Shown here one piece after another: positions 44,353 through 54,569 of a stretch of DNA of 64,000 bases (the first letter of the stretch is position 1; each line of letters starts with the position of its first letter). The position numbers were made by a program, and so were the translations under genes. This stretch comes from CAWBOY01 sp963790585 (GTDB taxonomy: Bacteria > Planctomycetota > Planctomycetia > Gemmatales > Gemmataceae): assembly GCA_963790585.1 (NCBI GenBank), contig CAWBOY010000007.1, positions 496,001-560,000 of the forward strand, given 5' to 3'. The notes beneath the pieces are model-generated. The model searched no databases. It saw nothing but the letters and a program-made list of their open reading frames with translations, and had not been told where the DNA came from.

Positions 44353-47300
44353 ATGAAGCGCATTATCCCTCTCCTACTCGCCTTCGGAGTGCTCTCCGTG
44401 TCAACTGCCCATGCCGGCGACATCGGTTTCGTCGAGGATTTCGCCCTGGCCAAGGATCGGGCCGAGGCGCTCAAAAAGCTGATTCCAGGCACCGAGGACT
44501 ATTACTACTATAACTGCCTCAATTATCTAAATACCGAGCAATTCGACAAGGCCGAGGCGCTCACGAAGCCTTGGTTTGAACGCTTCAACCAAACACCGCG
44601 GCTCACCGAGATTCAGACGCGGCACGCGCTTTTGACCTACGAGAAGAATCCGCAGAAGTCGCTCGACTATTTCAAAACGCACCTGGGGCTGACCTTCAAT
44701 CATCAGAAACTCATTCAAGGCGGCTCGCCGAGCTTGCCGACGGCCCTCGATCCCAAGGTCATCTCGCGCGACGTGCTGCGGGCCTTTTCATTCGCCCATT
44801 GGCCCCAAAGCGTCGACAATTTTGAGGATGTGGCCCTCGACTGGCTGGCGCCCCAAGAGATCGGCTGGGAAAGGCTCCGCAACCTGCTATCGCGCCTGCA
44901 ACGGCCTGACATCGCCAATCTGCCGCAATTGATCGTTGCCGATCTCAATCACGCTTACTCCGGCGGCTTTGGCTCTTTCGCCATTCATCGCCAGCTCACC
45001 TTGGCCCAGCTCGACGAGCTGGCGAAGCTCAAGCCCGATCTCCTCAATCAAGTCAACTACGTTCAGACCTACCTCACGAAACTCCATCCCAACGACGATG
45101 AAGACTGGCGCCGCAACCCGGCTCAGACGCGCGCCTATCTCGATCGGCTGATTGCCTTCGTGCGCAGGCTGTCTCCGGTTCACAATTCTCTGAAGGCCCA
45201 TGTTCTCTATCATCGCCTGGTTCTCGATCAGGCGGCGGGGACGTTCGACAAAGCCTTGTTTATCGAATATCTGAAGCTGCCGCGCCGCCAGGGATACATG
45301 GCACGGGCCATGCTCGAAGCGGTCGCATCGCAGCAAACGCCGGCTGATCTGAACGCGGATTACACACCCGGAACCATGCTCCCAATCGTGGGTGGCGACG
45401 AAGCCCTGGTCCGGGCCTACCTGAAACATTTCCTGCTCGACGCCGCCTCGCCCGCGGAATTCGAGCCGTATATCAACGATATCTATCTCAAACACCTGTT
45501 CGCCGAGGTGAAGATCGAGAACGGCTTGGGTGAGCCGGAACAGTGGGCGTCTATGCTGTCGCCGGAGCTGTATCGCCAATTGAAAGACCGCATCGACATC
45601 GACTTCGCGGCCACCAACAAGACCGCCTTCCGCGCTGAGGAAGCGGTGGCGCTCGACCTGTATATCAAGAACGTGCCAACATTGATGGTCAAAGTCTTCG
45701 AGGTCAACACCACCAATTTCTATCGCACGCAAAAACATGAGGTGGACACCGCCATCAACCTCGATGGACTGATCGCTAACTCGGAGAAGACCTACACCTA
45801 TACCGACAGCGCGTTTCGCCGGATGAGTCGTAAGTTTGAGTTTCCCCAGCTGGCGAAACCGGGCGTCTACGTCATCGACTTCATCGGCGCCGGCAAGAGT
45901 AGCCGGGCTCTCATTCGCAAAGGCCGGCTGCGGCCGCTCGTCTCCTCCAGCACCGCGGGCAACAAACTCAGGATCGTCGACGATGCCAATAACCTCGTCC
46001 AGGGCGCGAGCGTATGGCTCGGCGGTCAGGAATACACCGCCGACGAAAACGGCGCGATCTTTATCCCCTTCAGCACCAATCCGGGCCGCCAGCCGATCGT
46101 CATCACCAAAGGCGACTTTAGCAGCCTCGATTATCTCGAACACCAGGCCGAAAACTACGCACTGATCGCCGGCATCCATGTCGATCGGGAATCGTTGCTG
46201 ACCCAACGTATGGCCAGCGTCATTGTGCGACCCAGCCTGTTGCTCAATGGGCATCCAATCTCGATCAAACTGTTGGAGGAGGTCAAGCTCCGCATCACAG
46301 CCACCGACCAGGATGGCATCGCGACGTCGACCGAAGTGCCGAACTTCAAGCTGTTCGAGGACCGCGAAGCCGTCCATGAATTCCGCGTGCCGCCGCGGCT
46401 GATGTCCCTGAATATCGTGCTAGTTGCCCAGGTGAAAAGCCTGAGCCTGAGCAAGTCGATCGACCTGGCGGCAGGGCAAGCGTTTGGCCTCAATGGCATC
46501 GCCAGCACCGACAAGATCGAAGACCTCCATCTCGCCAGCTTTGGGGGAGTCTATGTGCTCGAATTGCGCGGCCGCAGCGGCGAGCCGCGCGGCGATCGCC
46601 CGGTGCGCCTCCAGTTGAAGACCCGAGAGTTTCGCCAGCCTGTCGACGCACTCCTCAAGACCGACGCGGCCGGCCGCATCACGCTCGGCGCCCTGGAGAA
46701 TATCACGAGCGTCACGACCTTTGCCCCGGACGGAACGACACATAGTTGGAGCCTGCCGCAAGATCGGCATACCTATCGCCAGGTCATTCATGCTCAAGCC
46801 GGCGCAGCGCTGTCGCTGCCGTACCTCGGCACCGCCAAGGAGCCGGGCCGCGACGAGTTCGCCCTGTTCGAGATGCGCGGCACGACGATCTACGCCGACC
46901 GCTTCGACGCGCTCACCCTCAAAGACGGCGCCCTTGACCTAAAGGGCCTCCAACCAGGCGACTATCAGTTATGGCTGAAAAAGACGGGCGAGATCATCCG
47001 CATCGGCATCGTCGATGGCCCGGTCCGCGCCGGCTTCGTCCTGGGTCAACGCCGCCAACTGGAGTTGCCCGGATTGAACCCATTGCGGATCGATAATATA
47101 GCGGTTGAGGCCGACACCGTCACGATCAAGCTCGGCGCCGTCTCGCCGACGGCGCGGGTCCATATTTTCGCCACACGCTATCGCCCGGCTTTCTCCGCCT
47201 TCGCGGATCTCGCCAAAGTCCGCGATGCCGAGCTGGGAGGGGTCTATCCAACCTTCGCGGAGTCGCTCTATCTGAGTGGCCGCAATATCGGCGATGAATA

Positions 47301-50300
47301 CCGATATGTCCTGGACCGGCGCAATCAAGCCAAGTTCCCTGGTAACATGAACGAACGGCCAGCGCTGTTGCTCAATCCCTGGGTGCTGCGCTCCACAGAG
47401 ACCGGTGAGCAATTGGCGCAAGCAGGCGAGGCCTACAAGAAAGTCCTCAAGGAGCAACCAGCTCAGAGCATACCGGCTCCCGCGAAACCGCCAGCTGTCG
47501 GTTTTGGAGACATGGGCGGAAGAGGTGCCGGCGGCCTGCCAGGTGGCGATTTCGCCGATCTCAATTTCCTATACGACCCATCCTCCGTATTGCTCAATCT
47601 GGTGCCGGACAAAGACGGTCTGGTCAAGGTGCCACGCAAAGCACTCGGCGCCCATTCCATGATCCGCATCGTCGCCGTCGATCCACTGACGACGACCGCG
47701 AAATCGATTTCTTTGCCGGAACAAAACGCCCAGTTCGTCGATCTACGCCTCCGTAACGGCCTGGATCCCAAGGGACATTTCACTCAGAAAAAGCAGGTAA
47801 ATGTCCTGGTCAAAGGGCAGCCATTCACGTTGGCCGACGCCGCGTCGAGCCGATTCGAGGTCTACGACAGCCTGCCGCGAGTCTACTCCCTGTATTCGAC
47901 GTTGTCCCATGATCCCAAGTTGGCCGAGTTCTCCTTCATTCTCACCTGGCCGAAGCTCAAGAAGGAGGAGAAGCAGACGCTCTATTCCAAGTATGCTTGC
48001 CATGAGCTGAACTTCTTCCTCGCCAAGAAGGACCCGGACTTTTTCAAGACCGTCGTGCAGCCGTATCTGGCAAACAAAAAGGATAAAACCTTCCTCGACC
48101 ATTGGCTCCTGAGCGATGATCTCACCGCCTACATGCACCCATGGGAACATGCCCGGCTCAATTCCGTCGAACGAATCCTGTTAGCCCAGCGCCTGGCCGG
48201 CGAACCGGCGCGGACCTCGCGCCATCTGAGCGATCTGCTGCGCCTGTTGCCGCCCAACGCCGATCGCAATCAGATGCTGTTCGAGACCGCCCTCAAGAAT
48301 AGTGAGTTGAGCCTCGGAGACAGCATTAAACTACAAGTGGACCGGCTCAGCGAGAAAGAGAAGCTAGGTTTGGGATACAAGCCCGACTCAGCGCTTTTCG
48401 ACGGAGCGCAAGCGTTAGGAGGGCTGAAGGCTCCGGAGAGTGCGGCAGGCGGAAGGGGCGCCGGCAAAGCCGGGGCCTCCCTGTCTAAGACACAGGAAGC
48501 CGAACAGAAGGCCTTAAGCGACCTCGCCAAGAGTATCGAATCCCGCAACGGCCGTAGCGAAAAGGACAGCAAGGACAAAGCAAGCAAAGACGCTCCGGCC
48601 GAAGGCAAGGGAGACGATAAAGAGCAGCTATGGGCGTATCGCGAGGATGACCGGGCGAAACGAAGGGCCCCCGCTTCCCTGTTCCGCCGCGTCGAGCCGA
48701 CGCAGGAACTGGCTGAGAACAATTACTACAAGCTGCCGATCGCGCAGCAGCTCGCCGGTCTGGTCGGCGTCAGCGGCTTCTGGGTCGATTACGCCAAACA
48801 CGATGGCAAAACGCCGTTTTTATCGAGCCATCTCGCCGACGCCTCACGCAACTTCACCGAGATGATGTTCGCGCTGTCCCTGCTCGATCTCCCCTTTGAA
48901 GCCGGCAAGAGCGACCTGGTGTTCGACGGCGGCAAGATGACCTACACCCCCGCCGGCACCGTCCTTGCCTTTCATGAGGAAGTCAGGCCTGTCGCCGCTC
49001 CCGACGGTAAAACGCAAATCCTCGTCAATGAAAACTTCTATCGCGCCGGCGATCGCTACCGCGATGAGAATGGCGAACGGTTTGACAAGTTCGTGACCCA
49101 GGAGTTCGTCATCCACACCGTCTATGGATGTCAGGTGGTCGTGACGAATCCGACGCCGTCCCGTCAACGCCTGAGCGTGCTCATACAGATTCCCGTGGGC
49201 GCGATCGCGGTCGCCAATGGCCAGCCGACGAAATCGGTATTGCTCGACCTGGAGCCATACCGCACGCAGATCGTCGATTACCAGTTCTACTTCCCCAAGT
49301 CGGGTCAATTCCCACACTTCCCGGTTCAGGTAGCCAAGGCGGAGACGCTCGTCGCCGCGGCCGCTCCGTTCACGTTCAACGTCGTCGATAAGCCGACCAA
49401 GCTCGACACCGAATCGTGGGACTACGTGTCGCAGAACGGCACCGACGAGCAAGTGGTCGCCTTCCTGAATCGTGAGAACGTCAACGCGCTCGACCTGGAG
49501 AAGATCGCCTTCCGCATGAAGGACAAAGCCTTCTTCGAAACGGTCATCACCCTCCTGGAACAACGCCACGTCTACAACGCGACGCTCTGGTCCTATGCGG
49601 TCCTCCATAACATCACGCCGACAGCCCGCGAGTATTTTGCCCATCTCGATCAGGTCGTCGCCTGGTGCGGCGGCCCAATCGTCAGCCCGCTTCTCGTGGT
49701 CGATCCGGTGGCGCGGTATCAGTATGAGCATCTGGAATACAAGCCGCTCGTCAATGCCCGCGCTCATTCCTTGGGCCATGTGCGGCAGATCGTCAATGGT
49801 CGATTCCACGAGCAGTATCACGAGTATCTCAAACTATTGACCTACCACCCGAAACTAACGGATAACGATGAGCTGGAGGTGACCTACTACCTGCTCCTCC
49901 AGGATCGCGTCGCCGAGGCCCTGGAGTCTTTCGCCAAGGTCAACGTCGACAAGATCGCCACGGTGATGCAATACGACTATTGTGCCGCCTATCTCGATCT
50001 GTATACGGAGGAGACGCAGAAGGCGCGGTCGATCGCTTTGAAGTATGTCAATCATCCGGTCGACCGCTGGAGGAACACCTTCACCGCTCTGATCAGCCAG
50101 CTCGACGAGATCGACGGCAAAGCGCCAATCTTGGTAGACAAGGACAATCGCGATCAAGAACAGGCGCGATTGGCCGCCAAGGAAGCTAACTTTGAATTTA
50201 CTCTCGATGCCAAGACGATCCATTTGACCTGGCAGAATATCGAGACGGTGCGCGTCAACTACTACCTGATGGATGTGGAGCTGCTCTTCAGCCGCAATCC

Positions 50301-50757
50301 ATTCGTGCAACAATCGGGCGGCCAATTCTCGATGATCCGCCCGAACGAAACCAAGGAGTTTACGCTGCAGCCGGGCCAAACCAAGTTCGACATCGCCTTG
50401 CCCGAGAATCTCGTGAAAAAGAACGTCCTGGTCGAGATCACGTCCAACGGCAAAACCAAGTCGCTGCCCTATTACGCCAACGCCATGACCGTGACCTTGA
50501 ACGACAACTACGGCCAGGTCCAGGTCATGGACGCCACCAGCGGCAAGGCCCTGCCCAAGGTCTACGTCAAAACCTACGTCCGCCTCGCCGACGGCACCGT
50601 CAAGTTCCACAAGGACGGCTACACCGATCTACGCGGCAAGTTCGACTACGCTTCCGTCAGCACGCCCGAGACGTCCCCGATCGTCAAATATGGCATTTTG
50701 GTGCTGAGTGAAACCCAGGGCGCCCTCATTCGTGAGGCGAATCCGCCGCAACAATAA
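44353..50757 (+). CDS. Giant secreted alpha-2-macroglobulin-like (MG2-domain-like) protein
   Basis: 2134 residues. MKRIIPLLLAFGVLSVSTAH followed by AGD is a signal peptide. A helical region (to ~330) precedes macroglobulin-like beta domains (AFRAEEAVALDLYIKNVPTL, VYVIDFIGAGKSSRALIRKG). Carboxypeptidase-regulatory-like segments (GNKLRIVDDANNLVQGASVW) follow. A Gly-rich linker lies near 1050 and a Lys/Asp-rich linker near 1396-1430 (EKDSKDKASKDAP). The C-terminal part has helical blocks, then beta domains ending ASGKALPKVYVKTY-type strands. No thioester CxEQ motif is visible. It could be a protease-trapping or surface scaffold protein. The frame is intact throughout. It stands alone, between repeats. 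Confidence 0.8.
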   Translation: MKRIIPLLLAFGVLSVSTAHAGDIGFVEDFALAKDRAEALKKLIPGTEDYYYYNCLNYLNTEQFDKAEALTKPWFERFNQTPRLTEIQTRHALLTYEKNPQKSLDYFKTHLGLTFNHQKLIQGGSPSLPTALDPKVISRDVLRAFSFAHWPQSVDNFEDVALDWLAPQEIGWERLRNLLSRLQRPDIANLPQLIVADLNHAYSGGFGSFAIHRQLTLAQLDELAKLKPDLLNQVNYVQTYLTKLHPNDDEDWRRNPAQTRAYLDRLIAFVRRLSPVHNSLKAHVLYHRLVLDQAAGTFDKALFIEYLKLPRRQGYMARAMLEAVASQQTPADLNADYTPGTMLPIVGGDEALVRAYLKHFLLDAASPAEFEPYINDIYLKHLFAEVKIENGLGEPEQWASMLSPELYRQLKDRIDIDFAATNKTAFRAEEAVALDLYIKNVPTLMVKVFEVNTTNFYRTQKHEVDTAINLDGLIANSEKTYTYTDSAFRRMSRKFEFPQLAKPGVYVIDFIGAGKSSRALIRKGRLRPLVSSSTAGNKLRIVDDANNLVQGASVWLGGQEYTADENGAIFIPFSTNPGRQPIVITKGDFSSLDYLEHQAENYALIAGIHVDRESLLTQRMASVIVRPSLLLNGHPISIKLLEEVKLRITATDQDGIATSTEVPNFKLFEDREAVHEFRVPPRLMSLNIVLVAQVKSLSLSKSIDLAAGQAFGLNGIASTDKIEDLHLASFGGVYVLELRGRSGEPRGDRPVRLQLKTREFRQPVDALLKTDAAGRITLGALENITSVTTFAPDGTTHSWSLPQDRHTYRQVIHAQAGAALSLPYLGTAKEPGRDEFALFEMRGTTIYADRFDALTLKDGALDLKGLQPGDYQLWLKKTGEIIRIGIVDGPVRAGFVLGQRRQLELPGLNPLRIDNIAVEADTVTIKLGAVSPTARVHIFATRYRPAFSAFADLAKVRDAELGGVYPTFAESLYLSGRNIGDEYRYVLDRRNQAKFPGNMNERPALLLNPWVLRSTETGEQLAQAGEAYKKVLKEQPAQSIPAPAKPPAVGFGDMGGRGAGGLPGGDFADLNFLYDPSSVLLNLVPDKDGLVKVPRKALGAHSMIRIVAVDPLTTTAKSISLPEQNAQFVDLRLRNGLDPKGHFTQKKQVNVLVKGQPFTLADAASSRFEVYDSLPRVYSLYSTLSHDPKLAEFSFILTWPKLKKEEKQTLYSKYACHELNFFLAKKDPDFFKTVVQPYLANKKDKTFLDHWLLSDDLTAYMHPWEHARLNSVERILLAQRLAGEPARTSRHLSDLLRLLPPNADRNQMLFETALKNSELSLGDSIKLQVDRLSEKEKLGLGYKPDSALFDGAQALGGLKAPESAAGGRGAGKAGASLSKTQEAEQKALSDLAKSIESRNGRSEKDSKDKASKDAPAEGKGDDKEQLWAYREDDRAKRRAPASLFRRVEPTQELAENNYYKLPIAQQLAGLVGVSGFWVDYAKHDGKTPFLSSHLADASRNFTEMMFALSLLDLPFEAGKSDLVFDGGKMTYTPAGTVLAFHEEVRPVAAPDGKTQILVNENFYRAGDRYRDENGERFDKFVTQEFVIHTVYGCQVVVTNPTPSRQRLSVLIQIPVGAIAVANGQPTKSVLLDLEPYRTQIVDYQFYFPKSGQFPHFPVQVAKAETLVAAAAPFTFNVVDKPTKLDTESWDYVSQNGTDEQVVAFLNRENVNALDLEKIAFRMKDKAFFETVITLLEQRHVYNATLWSYAVLHNITPTAREYFAHLDQVVAWCGGPIVSPLLVVDPVARYQYEHLEYKPLVNARAHSLGHVRQIVNGRFHEQYHEYLKLLTYHPKLTDNDELEVTYYLLLQDRVAEALESFAKVNVDKIATVMQYDYCAAYLDLYTEETQKARSIALKYVNHPVDRWRNTFTALISQLDEIDGKAPILVDKDNRDQEQARLAAKEANFEFTLDAKTIHLTWQNIETVRVNYYLMDVELLFSRNPFVQQSGGQFSMIRPNETKEFTLQPGQTKFDIALPENLVKKNVLVEITSNGKTKSLPYYANAMTVTLNDNYGQVQVMDATSGKALPKVYVKTYVRLADGTVKFHKDGYTDLRGKFDYASVSTPETSPIVKYGILVLSETQGALIREANPPQQ

Positions 50758-50997
50758 TGGTTTCTATATAGCCCCCGGCTTGCCGGGGGTTCGGCGGGGC
50801 ATTCGGGGACGCTGCACCAACAGGGGCAGCGTCCCCGAATGCCCCGGCTAAACGCAATACGGTGCGGCGAAATGGATAAAAAACTTTTTGGATAAAAATA
50901 GGATGGGATAGGGTTTTACGCCTTGTTATCGAGGAGGGACCAGTTACCATACCGATACCTTGAGGCTGGACTCAATTCCACAGTGAACGGAGCATCA
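50758..50997. repeat. Family D long palindromic repeat and intergenic DNA
   Basis: ATAGCCCCCGGCTTGCCGGGGG is followed by GGGGCATTCGGGGACGCTGC and its inverse GCAGCGTCCCCGAATGCCCC (50766-50850). The rest, to the next gene, shows AT-rich DNA and no coding frame. Confidence 0.75.
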
Positions 50998-51000
50998 ATG

Positions 51001-51080
51001 TTCAATTCTCGTCAATTCTCGTCAATTCTCGTCAATTCTCGTCAGTTCTCGTCAGTTCTCGTCAGTTCTCGTCAGTTCTC
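51001..51080 (+). repeat. Tandem decamer repeat (eight units)
   Basis: Units GTCAATTCTC (first four, the first starting TT) then GTCAGTTCTC (four). The 10-nt period means each unit gained or lost shifts the reading frame of the gene it starts. Confidence 0.95.
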
Positions 51081-51335
51081 TAGCATTTCTTCTCTTCTTA
51101 CTTAATCCGAGTCAAAGCTACGCTCAAGCAGGAGCCGGTTCAGGCGACGATGGCGGTGGATGCGCTCCTCCTCCTGCTGATTCGGTTCAGACGGTCGGCG
51201 CTTCCCAAGGCACTGGTTTGCAAATTCAATCAAGCGGCAATTATACGCTTGCGACCGGGCATACTTTGGCGTCAATTACAATTATTGCGACAGACCCTAA
51301 AACAGGACAAGTTAACTTGATAAATGTGCCTATTA

Positions 51336-52477
51336 CCCTGGCACGGTAGTTGCTCACTAATCTAGAATTACAAGTACCTCAGCCCGAGCTTCGAGGTGTT
51401 ACTATGTCTATTACTCTTCCCGATGCCCGCCATCTCTCGGACGATTCGTTGGAGACCTTGCGTTTGCGTGCCTTGCATGGCTTGGAGCTTGGCTATTCCG
51501 AAACCGATCTCGCCGAACTCCTCGGCGTCCGCCGCGAAACCATCTCCCGCTGGAATACCGCCTATTACGCCGAAGGCTTGGACGCCCTGCCCGGCGGGCG
51601 CACCGGCCGGCCTTTGGGCTCGGGCCGTATGCTCTCCGAGGCCCAAGCTCAAACCATTCGCGACCAGATCGACTACTTCTCGCCCCAGCAAGTGGGCCTG
51701 AAACACGCCCTGTGGACACGCCAAGCCGTCGCCGACCTCATCCGAAGAGATCTCGGCATCGAACTGGCCCTACGCACCGTGGGCAAGTATCTCCAACGCT
51801 GGGGCTACACCTCCAAAAAGCCCGCCCGCAAGTCGCGTCACCAAGATCCCGATGAAGTCGAACAGTGGTTGCAGGATACCTATCCGGCCATCGAGGCCCA
51901 AGCCCAACGAGACAACGCGGAGATTTTGTGGGCGGATGAGGTTGGCGTGCAGGCCGACCACCATCCCGGTTCGGGTTATGCCCGCCGGGGCGAGCGTGCC
52001 ACCATGGAGGTGCCGCAACCACATCTGCGGGTCAATCAGATCTCGGCGATCAGCAATGAGGGCACGGTGCGTTTTATGACGTACAAGGGGTCGTTCACGG
52101 CGGAAGTCTTTCTCCAGTTCTTGACTCTCTTGATCAGTGGGGCGAAGCGGAAGATTCTGTTGATCGTGGACCAGTTGGGCTCCCACACCAAGGCGGAGGT
52201 ACAGTCCTGGGTAGAGGCGCATCAGGAGCAGATCGAGTTGTTTTACCTGCCGACGTATTCGCCGGAACTCAATCCGGTGGAATATTTGAACAATGACATG
52301 AAGGGGAACATCAACAAGGCTGGCCTGCCGCCGGACAAGCCGACGTTGCAAGAGCGGTTGTTCGGATTCATGAGGAAGTTGAGCGGGATGCCTCGACATG
52401 TTATGAGTTATTTCCTTCATCCGCAGACCCAATATGCCGCTCCAATGGAATTAGGTTGATCTAATTTCGTGCCGGGG
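51336..52477 (+). mobile_element. IS630-family insertion sequence, copy A
   Basis: 1142 bp inserted at TA with the TA duplicated (51334-51335 and 52478-52479), as is usual for IS630/Tc1-mariner elements. Ends are CCCTGGCACGG and CGTGCCGGGG. An inverted second copy lies 523 bp away. Confidence 0.92.
51404..52459 (+). CDS. IS630-family transposase (copy A)
   Basis: 351 residues from MSITLPDARHLSDDSLETLR; a longer frame extends to 51350. An N-terminal HTH (GYSETDLAELLGVRRETISR) precedes the second DNA-binding part (TRQAVADLIRRDLGIELALR). The DDE catalytic residues are in WADEVGV, LIVDQLGSH and YSPELNPVEYLN. The frame is intact, so it may be active. Confidence 0.92.
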   Translation: MSITLPDARHLSDDSLETLRLRALHGLELGYSETDLAELLGVRRETISRWNTAYYAEGLDALPGGRTGRPLGSGRMLSEAQAQTIRDQIDYFSPQQVGLKHALWTRQAVADLIRRDLGIELALRTVGKYLQRWGYTSKKPARKSRHQDPDEVEQWLQDTYPAIEAQAQRDNAEILWADEVGVQADHHPGSGYARRGERATMEVPQPHLRVNQISAISNEGTVRFMTYKGSFTAEVFLQFLTLLISGAKRKILLIVDQLGSHTKAEVQSWVEAHQEQIELFYLPTYSPELNPVEYLNNDMKGNINKAGLPPDKPTLQERLFGFMRKLSGMPRHVMSYFLHPQTQYAAPMELG

Positions 52478-52634
52478 TAATACGGCTAATCTTACTGCGA
52501 CCGGATGGTCGGGCACAATTACTGTTTATGCCGCCTCTTGGAATGTTTCGTCCTCAATGACTACTACTGATGCGGCGGGGAAGATATATTCAGTCCCAGG
52601 TAGTGGGACAATTAATAATGTGGTAGTAAAATAA

Positions 52635-53000
52635 TATATTTTGAAGATATTACAAATAGTTAGTCTATTTGCTAATGGCCAGATCCACCTAATTTTCGGC
52701 ATATTTCGCTTCAAGGTTGCCGTCAAATCACATGAATCTGGCTACATGAACCGCGTTCTTGCGAGATCGCGAGACATCCCGTGGGGCAAATTAGGTTGGC
52801 TTGTCGAGACTTCTCTCCTTTTCCCCAACGCTACGCAAGGCTCTGAACAGACCTGTGTAAATGCTTATTCGCGTGGAAAGCCGACTTTCGATGCCGACTT
52901 TCACCGTCTAGATCAGTCTCTGATGGCTCGGCTCCGTCCGCTCGCCATACCGCCATTGGCTTTCAGTGGATCGATCTTTACTGCATATACCCTAATATTA
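52635..53000. other. Segment between the two IS630 copies
   Basis: The 366 bp after the interrupted gene's stop hold an open frame (about 52641-53027) that reaches into the IS and has no recognisable domain. I do not call a gene here. The segment may be ordinary intergenic DNA trapped between the two IS copies. Confidence 0.4.
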
Positions 53001-54142
53001 CCACGGCACGAAATTAGATCAACCTAATTCCATTGGAGCGGCATATTGGGTCTGCGGATGAAGGAAATAACTCATAACATGTCGAGGCATCCCGCTCAAC
53101 TTCCTCATGAATCCGAACAACCGCTCTTGCAACGTCGGCTTGTCCGGCGGCAGGCCAGCCTTGTTGATGTTCCCCTTCATGTCATTGTTCAAATATTCCA
53201 CCGGATTGAGTTCCGGCGAATACGTCGGCAGGTAAAACAACTCGATCTGCTCCTGACGCGCCTCTACCCAGGACTGTACCTCCGCCTTGGTGTGGGAGCC
53301 CAACTGGTCCACGATCAACAGAATCTTCCGCTTCGCCCCACTGATCAAGAGAGTCAAGAACTGGAGAAAGACTTCCGCCGTGAACGACCCCTTGTACGTC
53401 ATAAAACGCACCGTGCCCTCATTGCTGATCGCCGAGATCTGATTGACCCGCAGATGTGGTTGCGGCACCTCCATGGTGGCACGCTCGCCCCGGCGGGCAT
53501 AACCCGAACCGGGATGGTGGTCGGCCTGCACGCCAACCTCATCCGCCCACAAAATCTCCGCGTTGTCTCGTTGGGCTTGGGCCTCAATGGCCGGATAGGT
53601 ATCCTGCAACCACTGTTCGACTTCATCGGGATCTTGGTGACGCGACTTGCGGGCGGGCTTTTTGGAGGTGTAGCCCCAGCGTTGGAGATACTTGCCCACG
53701 GTGCGTAGGGCCAGTTCGATGCCGAGATCTCTTCGGATGAGGTCGGCGACGGCTTGGCGTGTCCACAGGGCGTGTTTCAGGCCCACTTGCTGGGGCGAGA
53801 AGTAGTCGATCTGGTCGCGAATGGTTTGAGCTTGGGCCTCGGAGAGCATACGGCCCGAGCCCAAAGGCCGGCCGGTGCGCCCGCCGGGCAGGGCGTCCAA
53901 GCCTTCGGCGTAATAGGCGGTATTCCAGCGGGAGATGGTTTCGCGGCGGACGCCGAGGAGTTCGGCGAGATCGGTTTCGGAATAGCCAAGCTCCAAGCCA
54001 TGCAAGGCACGCAAACGCAAGGTCTCCAACGAATCGTCCGAGAGATGGCGGGCATCGGGAAGAGTAATAGACATAGTAACACCTCGAAGCTCGGGCTGAG
54101 GTACTTGTAATTCTAGATTAGTGAGCAACTACCGTGCCAGGG
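53001..54142 (-). mobile_element. IS630-family insertion sequence, copy B (inverted)
   Basis: 1142 bp, flanked by duplicated TA (52999-53000 and 54143-54144). It is nearly identical to copy A, with a few substitutions (for example Arg for His in the transposase WVEARQEQ segment). Confidence 0.92.
53019..54074 (-). CDS. IS630-family transposase (copy B)
   Basis: 351 residues, the same start (MSITLPDARHL) and same DDE motifs as copy A, intact. It differs at a handful of positions. As both copies are intact and inverted, they could mobilise the segment between them. Confidence 0.92.
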   Translation of the reverse strand: MSITLPDARHLSDDSLETLRLRALHGLELGYSETDLAELLGVRRETISRWNTAYYAEGLDALPGGRTGRPLGSGRMLSEAQAQTIRDQIDYFSPQQVGLKHALWTRQAVADLIRRDLGIELALRTVGKYLQRWGYTSKKPARKSRHQDPDEVEQWLQDTYPAIEAQAQRDNAEILWADEVGVQADHHPGSGYARRGERATMEVPQPHLRVNQISAISNEGTVRFMTYKGSFTAEVFLQFLTLLISGAKRKILLIVDQLGSHTKAEVQSWVEARQEQIELFYLPTYSPELNPVEYLNNDMKGNINKAGLPPDKPTLQERLFGFMRKLSGMPRHVMSYFLHPQTQYAAPMELG

Positions 54143-54569
54143 TAATATCTTGTGTTGAAGCGCGGCGGGGATGAGTGAGAAGTGTCGGATTGTCTGACCA
54201 CTCTTAACGACCACGTTGTTGTGTGGCAAATAAGCTCTTAGAAGTATGATTTGAAGCCAAGAAAAGCGCTAATAAGTTCATTACACAAGATCCATATTTT
54301 CGTGTGCCGCCCCCACGATTAAAGAGGCATCCAAATGTCGCATAAACCAGAACGTTTCGCTTTTACTCTTATTGAAGTATTTATAGTAATTGGAATCATT
54401 TTCGTTTTATTGGCTCTCGTCTTGCCGGCCGTGCAGAAGGCACGTGAGGGTGCCAACATTGTCGCCAGCAAGAATAACCTACGCCAGATTGGATTTGCCG
54501 TTCAAAATTTTGCAGGTAGTCACGACGACCATATGCCAAGCGTGATTGCCAGCAAGGTGGGTAACGGTC

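Larger units (their letters stand above)
50998..52634 (+). pseudogene. Small secreted protein gene with a decamer-repeat signal region, interrupted by IS630
   Basis: The ATG is followed by eight 10-nt repeats (51001-51080), after which the coding frame is LAFLLFLLNPSQSYAQAGAG. The ATG is out of frame with this by one base; seven repeats would bring it in frame and give a normal signal peptide. The mature part (GTGLQIQSSGNYTLATGHTL, ITIIATDPKTGQVNLINVPI) is cut by an IS630 element. Removing the IS and one TA joins it in frame to NTANLTATGWSGTITVYAAS and onward to the stop (NNVVVK). The restored protein would be ~160 residues, beta-rich. Function unknown. Confidence 0.75.

Noticed and set aside
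51001..51080. CRISPR-like array
   Set aside because: The units are 10 nt, contiguous and without spacers; it is a simple tandem repeat.
52641..53027. Open frame between the two IS630 copies
   Set aside because: No ATG with a ribosome site at its start, no domain, and it ends inside the IS.
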